DNA from: Gammaproteobacteria bacterium
GTDB lineage: Bacteria; Pseudomonadota; Gammaproteobacteria; Ga0077536
NCBI GenBank assembly: GCA_009692265.1
Contig: SHZM01000014.1
Span: forward strand, 1-61,363
Length of the DNA: 61,363 nucleotides
Reading direction: 5' to 3'
The notes under the pieces were generated by a model that saw nothing but the letters and a program-made list of their open reading frames with translations, did no database searches and was not told where the DNA came from. Positions 26,852-36,152 of the stretch are shown here, piece by piece; positions within the stretch are counted from its first letter, which is position 1; every line of letters starts with the position of its first letter. A program made the translations under genes and the position numbers.

Positions 26852-28049
26852 CCTGTGCGGTGACCGCGGCGATGCGCGCCTTATGCAGTGCCACCTTGAC
26901 CGCGCCGCCCTCTAGCCCAGCACTTACGATTTCTTGCGCATCGACTGCGCGAGCGGCGTCCAGAACGGCGCGAAGATAAGGTGCCTGTGGGTAGGATTCG
27001 GGGATTCCGAATCCTCGACCCAGCGCGTCGCATTGGCAGGCTAACAAGATATCGTCGATGCGGTTCGGGCGTCGAAATGCGTCGAGATCCTCCAACAACG
27101 CTACCAGTGTCGACGGCCGCAATTCCAACGCGCGATGGATTTTAACGTGATAGCGCGCGACGAGAACCGCGAGATCGCGCACCGCGACAGGCACGCGAAA
27201 GTGCGCACAGAAATTTCCGACAAGTTGCGCACCGCGCTCCTCGTGCCCGGGATGACTCGGCAGGACATTGGACGCGGTTTCAGCCTTGCCTAAATCATGT
27301 AACAGCACGGCGAACCTGACGGTGGTCGACCCGCCTACCCGCGCGCTCTCGCTGAGCGCCAGTAGCATATGCACGCCAGTATCGATTTCCGGGTGATGTT
27401 TCGCGGGCTGCGGAATCCCAAACAGTCGATCAAGGCTCGGAAAAATCGCGCCTAATGCCCCGCAGCTGCGCAGCACTTCAATAAAACGCGCGGGATATCG
27501 CTCACAGAGCGCGCGTTGCAGTTCGCGCCAGACACGTTCTGGCGCGAGCGTCGCGAGTTCACCCGTGGTTGACATTGTCCGCATCAGTGCAAGCGTTTCG
27601 CTCGCCACTCGATAATCAAACCTGGCCGCAAACCGCGCGACCCGCAGCACGCGTAACGGATCTTCGCTGAACGCGGCAGTGACGTGTCGCAAAATTCCCT
27701 CGGCCAGATCGCGACGGCCGTCATACGGATCAATCAGGTTACCATCGTGATCTTCGGCGATGGCATTGATTGTGAGATCACGGCGCGCCAGATCCTGTTC
27801 CAGAGTCACTTCGGTCGTCGCGAATTCGAACCCGCGATAACCCACGCCTTGCTTGCGCTCGGTGCGTGCAAGCGCATATTCCTCGTGGGTCTGAGGGTGC
27901 AGGAACACCGGAAAATCACGACCGACCTGACGATAACCAAGTGCAATTAAATCTTCAGGTGTGGCGCCGACGACTACCCAATCACGATCCTCGACCGGGC
28001 GTCCTAGCAAGCGATCCCGAACTGCGCCGCCGACCTGATAAATCTCCAT
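26826..28049 (-). CDS. cca: CCA-adding tRNA nucleotidyltransferase with HD domain
   Basis: The 407-residue bacterial enzyme adds and repairs the 3' CCA of tRNAs. The head domain has GGAVRDRLLG and the DRDW metal site, then ARRDLTINAI, DPLRVLRVARFAARF, and a C-terminal HD phosphohydrolase domain with LLHDLGKA, as in the E. coli multifunctional protein. Although tRNA-Arg here encodes its own CCA, the enzyme is still needed for repair. The NDUFA9-like gene precedes it by 8 bases and slt lies before that. Confidence 0.95.
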   Translation of the reverse strand: MEIYQVGGAVRDRLLGRPVEDRDWVVVGATPEDLIALGYRQVGRDFPVFLHPQTHEEYALARTERKQGVGYRGFEFATTEVTLEQDLARRDLTINAIAEDHDGNLIDPYDGRRDLAEGILRHVTAAFSEDPLRVLRVARFAARFDYRVASETLALMRTMSTTGELATLAPERVWRELQRALCERYPARFIEVLRSCGALGAIFPSLDRLFGIPQPAKHHPEIDTGVHMLLALSESARVGGSTTVRFAVLLHDLGKAETASNVLPSHPGHEERGAQLVGNFCAHFRVPVAVRDLAVLVARYHVKIHRALELRPSTLVALLEDLDAFRRPNRIDDILLACQCDALGRGFGIPESYPQAPYLRAVLDAARAVDAQEIVSAGLEGGAVKVALHKARIAAVTAQVKRIRNVR

Positions 28050-28057
28050 AGCCGCTG

Positions 28058-29014
28058 CTAGCGGCGCGCCTTTTCGCGCAAGGCTGTGTAATGTTCACGC
28101 GGTCGTAGCAGTGGCGGCATCACCGCCTCGATAGGTGTAGGGATGATCCCGACTCGCGCAAAGCCGTTCTCGCCGGTGACGATCGAATCCGTTTGCAACG
28201 AGCGCCAGTTGTCGCGCGAGAAGGGTTTACCAGGCAGGTGCTCGCACACTTCCGCTTGAATTCGCGCGAGCATCGCTGGCACTGGTATCACCGCGCGGCG
28301 GCGGCCCAGGTGACGCGCCGTGTAGTCCACTATCTGGCGTAAGGTCCACACTGCGGGTCCACCTAACTCTAGGCGCTCGTGTTGGGCGGGAAGTAGTTGC
28401 CGCAAAAGTTGCAGGATCAGATCCGCGATATCGCCTACAAAAACTGGTTGGAGGCGGAAGCCGGCTCCAGCCAGCGGTAGGCACGGCAAAAGTCGTAAGA
28501 GTTGCGCAAAACGCCTGAACAGCCCATCACCTGCCCCGAAAAGTATCGAGGGCCTGAGCACGGTGGTTTGCAGGGGTGCCGCAGCCACGAGCGCTTCGGC
28601 GTGCCCCTTGGTTTGCAAGTAGTGACTTGGGGCGTCCACCGCCGCGTTCAACGCACTCATGTGCAGATAGCGTGGAACCTGGGCGGTGACGCAGGCAGCG
28701 AGCAGGAGCTTGGTGAGCTCGACATGGGCGCGCGCGAAGCCACGCCCGTCGTCGCCCCGTTCGTTCAAAATCCCGACTAGATTCACGGCCGCGTAGCACC
28801 CGGCAAGTGCGTCGGTCAACGCAGCTTCGCTGTAAACGTCCAATTCGATCGTTGTAGTGTTGGGGAGCGACCACACGCCGCGAGCATGTTCGCGGTTACG
28901 GGTCAGGATTCGTGTGTGCGCGCCACTGCGTTCGAGATGATTCGCCAGGACCGTTCCCACAAAGCCGCTGCCGCCCAGTACGGCGACGGTCTTTCCGACG
29001 AGTTCGTTTAGCAT
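28058..29014 (-). CDS. NDUFA9-like NAD(P)-binding epimerase-family protein
   Basis: A 318-residue extended SDR protein with the Rossmann motif GGSGFVGTVLA near the N-terminus, VNLVGIL, and the SHYLQTKGHAEA and VLRPSILFGAGD blocks of the complex I NDUFA9 subfamily. Such stand-alone bacterial homologues are common in Proteobacteria; ubiquinone- or complex I-related roles are suspected but not shown. It overlaps the end of slt by 7 bases and precedes cca by 8, so the three form one operon. Confidence 0.85.
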   Translation of the reverse strand: MLNELVGKTVAVLGGSGFVGTVLANHLERSGAHTRILTRNREHARGVWSLPNTTTIELDVYSEAALTDALAGCYAAVNLVGILNERGDDGRGFARAHVELTKLLLAACVTAQVPRYLHMSALNAAVDAPSHYLQTKGHAEALVAAAPLQTTVLRPSILFGAGDGLFRRFAQLLRLLPCLPLAGAGFRLQPVFVGDIADLILQLLRQLLPAQHERLELGGPAVWTLRQIVDYTARHLGRRRAVIPVPAMLARIQAEVCEHLPGKPFSRDNWRSLQTDSIVTGENGFARVGIIPTPIEAVMPPLLRPREHYTALREKARR

Positions 29015-30945
29015 GGTCCGGCTCCAGCGCTAGAGGTTGAGGTGAGGTTTGCGAGCCGAATACTCAAGGGGTTGATCGTCTCACCCAAGCGGTGCTCGTA
29101 GATTGCTGCATAAAACAGCGCTCGTCGCACATAGGCTTCTGTTTCGGCGAACGGGATCGTGTCCACCCATAAATCAGGAGGAGCACAGTTAGACGTTTTG
29201 AGCCATGCCCGCACCCGACTTGGCCCGGCGTTATAAGCCGCGGCCGCGAGCGGAAAGCTCCCGTTGAACTGGCGCAGCACCTGGCGGAGATACTCGCTGC
29301 CGATGGCGATGTTCTTATCGATTTTTGTCAGTTCCGCCGGGGTTGCCAGCGACAGCCCCAGGTGCTTGGCGGTGGCGGCACCGGTTGAGGGGAGGACCTG
29401 CATCAGGCCCAGCGCGCCAGCCGACGAATGAGCATCGACCACAAACGCGCTTTCACCTCGAATAATGCTGTAGACCAAGGCAGGGGTTAGCCCGCGCTGC
29501 TTGGCGAATTTAAAGATCACATCCTTGTGCAGCAGCGGAAAGCGCAGATCAAGATCATCGTAGGATTGGATCTGCCCGAGGATCGCGATCGCACGCTCGA
29601 CCCACCCCCAGTCGGCCACCAGCACGGCAGCAATTTCAATGTCGCGTTTAGGGTTATGCGAGAAGAAAAAATTCAATTCGGAATTGGCTTGGGCGCGCAA
29701 CCCCAGTCGATAGAACTCGGCGGCGCGGCGGATCGCACCATGCGCTGCGACGCGAGTGCGATCTTCGACCTTCGGGGCGATCGCGTGATGCGTCATGGCA
29801 TAGTTCCGATGCACTTTGTCACACGCCAGGAAGCCATAATAGTCGCGCTCCGTCGCCAGTGCCTGAAACGCACGGACTGCCTCGTCATTGCGACCGAGTT
29901 CTTCCAGTGACCGCGCATGCCAATAACGCCAACGCAGAGGGTTGGTGGTGGCACCCAGCGGCGGTTCGGCAGTCCAACTCGCAAGCTTCTCCCATGCCCG
30001 TGCGGTCAACCCCGCACGTAGGCGATGCCGCTCGAGGGTGTCATCGATTGCGCTCGGGTCGACGTTCGCTAAGCGGGCTAGCACCGTGGGGTGCGATTGC
30101 GCTACCGCGGCGAGTGCGAGTTCGCGCTGGATCATCCCCGCTTCTTGCGCAGTGAACGCATAGCGCTGACCTGCGACTTCCCACGCCGTGCTCGCTCGCG
30201 CAACGCCCTGACGAGCCAATCGACCCAGGCCATAGCCCACGATTGCACGGGTGCGCGGCGAATCATGCTGCAATGCTGGAAGCTGGAGGGTCTTCGCTGG
30301 GTTAGCGTGGACTTGCGTTAGCAATCCGCCGAAGGGTCGATCGGCGGGGGTCGCATAGCGTTTCGCAACATGTTGTCCGAGGCTCGGATTCCCCGCGCGA
30401 AACGCCAATAACATTCGAGCGAATATCAGTTCGTCGCTCAGCACCTTGCGCGCACGCAGCGCCGCAAACGCCCAATCACAGGCTTTGTCTTGAGATTTCC
30501 CGACTAACCACAATGGTTTGAGGGCTTCGAGGATTCCGTCGAACTGCCCCTTTCTGACTCGAATAGCCAGTGCGTGGCACTGTAGCTCGGCATCGGCCTG
30601 CGGCACATAGTCCTCGACAAAGAGATCCCGCCGGCCGGCACGCGCAGTTTCGCGTAACCAATCAGTGCGCAAGCGTTCGGCGAGAAGACTAGACGGGTAT
30701 TCCGCAAGGAACCCGCGAACTTCGGCTGACGGTAACGACCGTAGCCGGGGCCGCAACTGGTAATACCGGAGATAGGCATACAGGGGGTAATCACGTAGGT
30801 GATCGAGTCGCGCAAGCGCCGGCGGGGCGCCTTTAACCGCGGCGCGATACACCGGTAAAAACTGCTGCCGTTGAACCTCGAGCTCTCCCGCGTGCGAGAT
30901 GAGTGGGAGCAAACACACAACAAACCAAATTATCTTCATAGTCAA
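29008..30945 (-). CDS. slt: Soluble lytic murein transglycosylase Slt
   Basis: The 645-residue periplasmic enzyme cleaves peptidoglycan with formation of 1,6-anhydro ends. It has a signal peptide (ending SHAGE), a long alpha-helical U-shaped domain, and a C-terminal goose-lysozyme-like domain. There the catalytic Glu is in IIRGESAF, followed by GALGLMQVLPSTG and AAYNAGPSRV. It is the first gene of slt-NDUFA9-cca and divergent from the nitroreductase. Confidence 0.94.
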   Translation of the reverse strand: MTMKIIWFVVCLLPLISHAGELEVQRQQFLPVYRAAVKGAPPALARLDHLRDYPLYAYLRYYQLRPRLRSLPSAEVRGFLAEYPSSLLAERLRTDWLRETARAGRRDLFVEDYVPQADAELQCHALAIRVRKGQFDGILEALKPLWLVGKSQDKACDWAFAALRARKVLSDELIFARMLLAFRAGNPSLGQHVAKRYATPADRPFGGLLTQVHANPAKTLQLPALQHDSPRTRAIVGYGLGRLARQGVARASTAWEVAGQRYAFTAQEAGMIQRELALAAVAQSHPTVLARLANVDPSAIDDTLERHRLRAGLTARAWEKLASWTAEPPLGATTNPLRWRYWHARSLEELGRNDEAVRAFQALATERDYYGFLACDKVHRNYAMTHHAIAPKVEDRTRVAAHGAIRRAAEFYRLGLRAQANSELNFFFSHNPKRDIEIAAVLVADWGWVERAIAILGQIQSYDDLDLRFPLLHKDVIFKFAKQRGLTPALVYSIIRGESAFVVDAHSSAGALGLMQVLPSTGAATAKHLGLSLATPAELTKIDKNIAIGSEYLRQVLRQFNGSFPLAAAAYNAGPSRVRAWLKTSNCAPPDLWVDTIPFAETEAYVRRALFYAAIYEHRLGETINPLSIRLANLTSTSSAGAGPC

Positions 30946-31017
30946 TCGCCAAGTCGGTGCATAATTCTCACCGTTGGGGCTAATTGCCGCAACGTCGATC
31001 CAAACAGAGCTTACCTG

Positions 31018-31608
31018 ATGTCAGAGCCTTCTAACCCGATCGGTCAATCCGTGCGCGATGCGGCCACCGCGTTACTCAAAAGTCGCCGCACGATTCACGA
31101 GTTCGACGAGCGCGTACCGCCTTCCGCGCTGATCCATGCCGCTGTCGACCACGCGCGTTGGGCACCGAATCATTATCGGACCGAGCCGTGGCGGTTCTAT
31201 TTGATTGAACACACGGTCGGACTCAAGATCGCTGCGCTCAATGCCGAACTGGTACGAGCCAAGAGCGGGGAAGTGGTTGCCGAAAGTAAGCTTCGACGCT
31301 GGTCCGCGATGCCCGGCTGGTTGACGATCACCTGCGCGCTGAACCCCGATAGCGCACGCGAACGCGAAGACTACGCCGCCTGCTGTTGCGCGGCGCAGAA
31401 TCTGATGCTCTACCTGTGGGCGCACGGAGTCGGAATGAAATGGGGGACCGGGAAGGTGATCCGAGATCCCCGGTTTTTCGAAATTCTCGGTGCTGATCCG
31501 CTGCGCGAGTTCGCGATCGGGCTATTTTGGTACGGTTATCCAAGCGAGGTCCCGGTGCAAACACGCCGCCCGGTGAGCGAAGTGTTGTGTACCGTCGCCG
31601 AACATTGA
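31018..31608 (+). CDS. Nitroreductase-family flavoprotein
   Basis: The 196-residue protein has the nitroreductase fold marks SRRTIHEFDE, HARWAPNHYRTEPWRFYLI and GMKWGTGKV, similar to YdjA-type single-domain members that bind FMN. The substrate is unknown. ATG 31018 is used; the frame open to 30871 would run antisense through slt. It precedes the DUF427 gene by 45 bases. Confidence 0.82.
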   Translation: MSEPSNPIGQSVRDAATALLKSRRTIHEFDERVPPSALIHAAVDHARWAPNHYRTEPWRFYLIEHTVGLKIAALNAELVRAKSGEVVAESKLRRWSAMPGWLTITCALNPDSAREREDYAACCCAAQNLMLYLWAHGVGMKWGTGKVIRDPRFFEILGADPLREFAIGLFWYGYPSEVPVQTRRPVSEVLCTVAEH

Positions 31609-31653
31609 GAAAAAAATTCGCATTAATCGAAGCAAGCTAAGGTGGAGACTCAA

Positions 31654-31938
31654 ATGGCTAAAGCAATTTGGAACGGTGCGGTGATAGCCGAATCGCCGGT
31701 GCACGAAGTGGTCGAAGGCAATGTTTATTTTCCGCCCGAGGCGCTGAACCAGGAATTCGTGCGCGCCAGCGAGACTTACACTGTGTGCGGGTGGAAAGGG
31801 ACCGCGAGCTATTACGATATCGTGGTGAACGGTGAAGTAAATCGCGACGCCTGTTGGTACTACTCGACGACTAAGGATGCAGCTAAAAACATCGAAGGCT
31901 ATGTTGCGTTTTGGCGCGGAGTCGAAGTCACGGCGTGA
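31654..31938 (+). CDS. DUF427 domain protein
   Basis: The 94-residue product is a single DUF427 domain: MAKAIWNGAVIAES, then EGNVYFPPEAL, TVCGWKGTASYYDI and AWYY-like CWYYS. The fold is a small beta barrel of unknown function, often found near oxidoreductases. ATG 31654 is favoured over the GTG at 31642 because GGTGGAG at 31640-31646 is the right distance upstream. Confidence 0.9.
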   Translation: MAKAIWNGAVIAESPVHEVVEGNVYFPPEALNQEFVRASETYTVCGWKGTASYYDIVVNGEVNRDACWYYSTTKDAAKNIEGYVAFWRGVEVTA

Positions 31939-32033
31939 GCCTAAACCGACCGCGAGAAGGCGCGTCGAGGGTTGGGAGTTCGACGTTGTCGCCCGCCAGA
32001 CTTGGGAGCGAACGAGGGAGCCAGGACTAACAA

Positions 32034-33203
32034 GTGACAACTGACATTCACTTGGACGCACTGCTGGACCACGCTGCTCAGCATTCGCCCTACTACCGTG
32101 AGCAGCCATGGGCCGAGCGGGTCAGGCAAGGACTTCGAGTGACACTTGAAGATATCCCGCTCACCCCGAAGCATCGGGTAGTAGGTAATGGGACTCTGTT
32201 CTTTAGCGAGACGGTGCCGTCATCGGAGGGCAGAGTGTTCGATAAATTCACTTCTGGCTCGACCGGCGAACCGCTGCACGTGCGCAAGACGGAGCGTCAT
32301 TTCCTGATTAATGCCGTCGAAAATAGGCGACTCGAACTGGGCTGGGAAATGGAGCGCTGCCACAGAACAGTCAAGGCGAAACTCACGAATGTCGAGGTGA
32401 AAGTGATCGACGGCCAAGCGCACTGGACGATCTATTCGCTTGAGTCAGCGGACGTTCTCGACTTACTGCGCAAAACTTCGGCGGACCGGCTCGCTGGTTT
32501 TCCGTCCATGGCGCTCGGGGTTCTTCAGACCTCGACCAACCTGCCATTCCTCAAACTCGTCGCCACCGTTGGCGAAGTGGTGCCTGCGGAACTCACGCAA
32601 TTGGTCAGTGAAATTCCGAGGTGTCGACTGCGTGATTTATACGGAAGTGTTGAAACAGGGGTCATCGCGATCCAATGTCCCCGTTGTAGTGGCTACCATC
32701 TCGCCGATCAGCACCTCGTTCTTGAGTTCCTCGACGAGCATGGCGCACCCGCGAGCCCGGGCCAGCAGGCGCGCGTCGTGGTCACACCGCTTTTCAATTT
32801 CGCGATGCCGTTGATCAGGTACGAGCTGGGTGATCTGGTAATACATGAGGATGGCGCCGCGTGCGTGGCCGCGAAAGTCATCCGGCGAATAACCGGACGC
32901 GAGAAAGATCTATTTGTATTGCCAGCCAGGTCAAAAGTAACGCCGATGCTGCCGGCAGACGCAATGCTTGCGTTGAAAATAAAGCAATTTAAGTTGGTTC
33001 AAATTTCACTGACTGAAGTTGAATTACGCTACATCCCTGAACACCCTGATTTCGTCATGAGTGCCCCGACCGCACAACAGCTGATCGATACCTACCTCTC
33101 GCCACGGCTTCGCGCGCTTCCCATCGCGGTGACCGAGTTGCCGAGATCCGTGAACGGGAAGTACCGCATGCACGAGAATCAAATCCGCGACATTGCTACC
33201 TGA
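32034..33203 (+). CDS. CapK/PaaK-like adenylate-forming enzyme
   Basis: The 389-residue protein has the ATP-binding loop FTSGSTGEP near 83-91, a YGSVETG motif near 205, a CPRCSGYH segment, and RYELGDLV. This places it with phenylacetate-CoA ligase and CapK/coenzyme F390 synthetase-like adenylating enzymes. It presumably activates a carboxylate as an acyl adenylate; the acceptor could be CoA or a carrier protein. No carrier or condensing gene is near. The GTG at 32034 is taken as the start. The last 25 bases overlap the end of convergent hemH. Confidence 0.75.
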   Translation: MTTDIHLDALLDHAAQHSPYYREQPWAERVRQGLRVTLEDIPLTPKHRVVGNGTLFFSETVPSSEGRVFDKFTSGSTGEPLHVRKTERHFLINAVENRRLELGWEMERCHRTVKAKLTNVEVKVIDGQAHWTIYSLESADVLDLLRKTSADRLAGFPSMALGVLQTSTNLPFLKLVATVGEVVPAELTQLVSEIPRCRLRDLYGSVETGVIAIQCPRCSGYHLADQHLVLEFLDEHGAPASPGQQARVVVTPLFNFAMPLIRYELGDLVIHEDGAACVAAKVIRRITGREKDLFVLPARSKVTPMLPADAMLALKIKQFKLVQISLTEVELRYIPEHPDFVMSAPTAQQLIDTYLSPRLRALPIAVTELPRSVNGKYRMHENQIRDIAT

Positions 33204-34228
33204 ACGTGCTCGGTGTCTGGCGCGAGGTTGCGCGCGATGAGGCTGGCCAAGACCTGGATGTGATCAGCGCGCGCATTTAACGCCGGGATGTAGCGCAACG
33301 CTTCACCGCCAGCCGCGCTGAAGAGATCGCGGTTCTGGATAGCGATCTCTTCTAAGGTCTCCAGGCAGTCGACCGCAAACCCAGGGCATACCACGTCGAT
33401 GACTTTAGTCCCGGCACGTGCAGCCGCTTGGAAGGTCGCTGCGGCGTACGGCTCGAGCCAGCGTGCGCGACCAAAGCGGGATTGAAACACTACCTGCCAC
33501 TGATCCTGAGCCAGTCCAAGACGTTCGGCGACCAGCCGCGCGGTGGCGTGGCAGTGATCGAAATACGGGTCACCTGCAAGCACGGATCTGTGCGGGATCC
33601 CGTGAAACGATAAATACAAACGCTCGCTCGGACCGTTGGCTTGCCAGTGCTCGCGAACGCTGCTCGCGAGTGCCGCGATATAGCCCGGATCGTCGTGGTA
33701 GCTCGCGATGAACCGAAACGCCGGGATCCGCCGCCAGCTTAGAAGTTCGCGGGTTACCGCATCGAATACTGAGCCCGTTGCCGCGCCTGAATATTGCGGA
33801 TACACCGGTAGCACTAAAATCTGTTGGACGTTCGCCGTGCGCAATTCCGCCAGCGCGGCCGCAATCGAGGGCTCGCCGTAACGCATTGCGAGCGCGACTT
33901 TGATGTTTGGGGTAGTGGCTAATTCGCACGCCAGTGCCGCGGCTTGTTGTTCCGAGAAGACTCGCAGCGGCGAGCCTGCTGGGGTCCACACCTTGGCATA
34001 GGCGCGGGCCGAGCGGCGCGGGCGAAAGGTTAAGATAATCCCATAGAGGATTGGTAACCACAGCCAACGGGGCAGCTCGACCACGCGCGGATCGGAGAGG
34101 AACTGCGCAAGAAAACGCCGCAGGGCGCCAGGTGTCGGTGCCGTGGGTGTGCCGAGATTGCACAGGAGTACGCCGCTCGTTGGCGGCACGGAGTGGGAGT
34201 CATGGGTTTCCCCGGGGTAATGAGGCAT
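33179..34228 (-). CDS. hemH: Ferrochelatase
   Basis: The 349-residue enzyme inserts iron into protoporphyrin IX, the last step of heme synthesis. It has LLCNLGTPTAPTP, the active-site His in YLSFHGIPHRS and the acidic pathway VDCLETLEEI. It should be peripheral on the inner membrane. With several c-type cytochromes and hemB in the window, a large heme demand is plausible, though the genes are not clustered. Confidence 0.95.
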   Translation of the reverse strand: MPHYPGETHDSHSVPPTSGVLLCNLGTPTAPTPGALRRFLAQFLSDPRVVELPRWLWLPILYGIILTFRPRRSARAYAKVWTPAGSPLRVFSEQQAAALACELATTPNIKVALAMRYGEPSIAAALAELRTANVQQILVLPVYPQYSGAATGSVFDAVTRELLSWRRIPAFRFIASYHDDPGYIAALASSVREHWQANGPSERLYLSFHGIPHRSVLAGDPYFDHCHATARLVAERLGLAQDQWQVVFQSRFGRARWLEPYAAATFQAAARAGTKVIDVVCPGFAVDCLETLEEIAIQNRDLFSAAGGEALRYIPALNARADHIQVLASLIARNLAPDTEHVQVAMSRI

Positions 34229-34381
34229 GTTCAGCTCAGGATTTTTGGAGATAAAGGGGCACCGATAAACATTCCCTGTTTGTGCTGAGGCGATAAACTA
34301 AGTGGCTGACTCGTTTGTCCCCATCAGCATCGGGATTAATGGAATTCCTACAGATGCCCAAATGTTAACAGTCACAACCAC

Positions 34382-34753
34382 ATGCTGGTAAAAAAAACCA
34401 TGGCTTGCCCCGCTACTCTCGCGATCGACGGCTGCGAGATCCGGGAGGTGATACACCCGGCGCAGGACCCGCTGGTAGTGCCATATTCGCTGGCGGTGGC
34501 TGAGGTCGCGCCGGGCACGACTACCCATCCACATCGATTACAAGCTGACGAAGTGTATTACCTGCTCGAAGGAGCCGGCCGCATGCATATTGAAGATGAC
34601 ATTCAAGATCTGATCGCGGGCGATGTGGTGTATATCCCGGCCAATCGAGTGCAATGGATCGAAAACAGCGGGTCTGGACCTTTACGCTTCATCGCCCTGG
34701 TTAGTCCGCCGTGGTCGTCGACTCAAGACGAGCGTGTGTCGCCCGGGGCGTAA
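34382..34753 (+). CDS. Cupin-domain protein
   Basis: A 123-residue single cupin with motif 1 THPHRLQADEVYYLLEG, supplying two His and a Glu, and motif 2 GDVVYIPANRVQWI, in which the usual second-motif His is replaced by a polar residue. It probably binds a metal and a small ligand; the role is unknown. The ATG at 34382 and one 18 bases on (34400) are both possible. It stands alone between hemH and the convergent porin-like gene. Confidence 0.8.
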   Translation: MLVKKTMACPATLAIDGCEIREVIHPAQDPLVVPYSLAVAEVAPGTTTHPHRLQADEVYYLLEGAGRMHIEDDIQDLIAGDVVYIPANRVQWIENSGSGPLRFIALVSPPWSSTQDERVSPGA

Positions 34754-34784
34754 GCGGCCCGGGACTCGCTTACTATGCACATTG

Positions 34785-36152
34785 CTAGAAGTTCAAATAA
34801 ATGCCGAGTTCGAGAATGTGGTAGCGCTGGTCGTCGCCAAACGCCTGGATTGCCGCATCTCCTGGGAATAGCACGCCGTAACCGGCGCTGATCGAGATGC
34901 GATCGTTGAGGAGCCAATCGGCATAGACATTGATCTCGTCGCCGAAGTGATCGTCGGTGACAGGGATGCCGAGGTAGTGTGATTCTGCCAAGTGATAGGT
35001 GCCACCGATCAGTCCTACGGTGAGGGAATCATTCGGGCTGCCTGAGAGTTTTACCAAATGATTTTGTTGGTTGCTGTTGAACAACAACCAACCGCCGGTG
35101 ACCTCGCCCTGGAACCAGGTACCCCAGCCGCGCTTGTCGAAGCCGTAGAAAAAGCCATCGAAGTCGCGGCGCGTGGTGTCGTTGGCGTTGGCATCACCGG
35201 AAAAATAAGCATAGCGGTAGCTCAAGCTCGGGGTCCAAGGCCTCTCCTGGAAGGTGTAAATCACCTCGCCGTACCAAGCGCTGGCGTCAAATCCGCCGTT
35301 ACGTCCGCTGCCGGATTCACGGGTATATTCCCCCCACATGGCTACCTGTGACCACTGCGGAAGATGAAAATCATTCACCCTCACGCTCGTAACATTCATG
35401 CCGTGTCGAGCGCCGAACAAGGTTGGGCGATCGCTATCAACGACATGAAAATACAACAGGCCTAAATGACCGTTTGCGGCAAACCGATGTTCAAGGTTCA
35501 CGCCAGCCACCGCCGTTTCGTCGTGATCCGGATCGGCTTCGAGAAAGAACGCGTCAAGGTGCAATGCGCGATAGTCCATTCGCCCGATGGCGGTTCGCTG
35601 AAAGGCCTGCCGCGGAACCAGCCACACGCCGCCGTCGTCACGGAAATCAAAGTTTCCATCGTCGATTAGAAACCCATCCCCGATGTTGAGTTCCTGACGC
35701 CCTACCGAGACATCGAATACCGGTCGGGAGGGCGCAATTTCTATTGGTGCCGAGCGCCATCCGACGCTCGCGCCCTCAACGTCAAATTGACCATCGCCGC
35801 CCGCGGTGAATCCGCCAGGATCGCCGTCGCCGAAGGTGATCGCACCAGCAGCGGATAGGTGTCCGTACCAGCTGCCCTCGCCGATGCCGGTTGTTGACCA
35901 GTGAAGCGCCGGCTCCACCGCGGCTTCGCCCCAGGTCGGGTCTTCCTCCGAGAGTCCAGTGTCTGGATCAACGCGGCCACGTCCCAAGTTCGCGCCGGGC
36001 GTGCTTACCGCAGCGAAACTTACGAGGAGATCGCTGGAGGCGGCGACTCCCGGCGATGGCGCGAATTTCCATTCCGCAAGTAACGTCGGCGGGAGGCCGT
36101 ATGACACCGCGAGAACGCCGAATTTCACGAAAAATTGATGCAGGTTAGCCAC
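34785..36152 (-). CDS. Outer-membrane beta-barrel protein (alginate-export-like)
   Basis: The 455-residue product has a signal peptide (cleavage after TLLA), many alternating aromatic and glycine-rich strands (for example WYGEVIYTF, SLSYRYAYFSGDAN, WGTWFQGEVTGGWLLF), and ends in Phe (LELGIYLNF), the mark of BAM-inserted barrels. Segments around FDVSVGRQELNIGDGFL resemble the alginate-export/porin group. The GTG at 36152 lies within the end of ybbP, an 8-base overlap, so the barrel is likely translated with the permease. Substrate unknown. Confidence 0.75.
   Translation of the reverse strand: MANLHQFFVKFGVLAVSYGLPPTLLAEWKFAPSPGVAASSDLLVSFAAVSTPGANLGRGRVDPDTGLSEEDPTWGEAAVEPALHWSTTGIGEGSWYGHLSAAGAITFGDGDPGGFTAGGDGQFDVEGASVGWRSAPIEIAPSRPVFDVSVGRQELNIGDGFLIDDGNFDFRDDGGVWLVPRQAFQRTAIGRMDYRALHLDAFFLEADPDHDETAVAGVNLEHRFAANGHLGLLYFHVVDSDRPTLFGARHGMNVTSVRVNDFHLPQWSQVAMWGEYTRESGSGRNGGFDASAWYGEVIYTFQERPWTPSLSYRYAYFSGDANANDTTRRDFDGFFYGFDKRGWGTWFQGEVTGGWLLFNSNQQNHLVKLSGSPNDSLTVGLIGGTYHLAESHYLGIPVTDDHFGDEINVYADWLLNDRISISAGYGVLFPGDAAIQAFGDDQRYHILELGIYLNF

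Noticed and set aside
30871-31017. Longer N-terminus for the nitroreductase-like protein
   Set aside because: It would overlap slt and adds a non-family sequence; ATG 31018 fits better.
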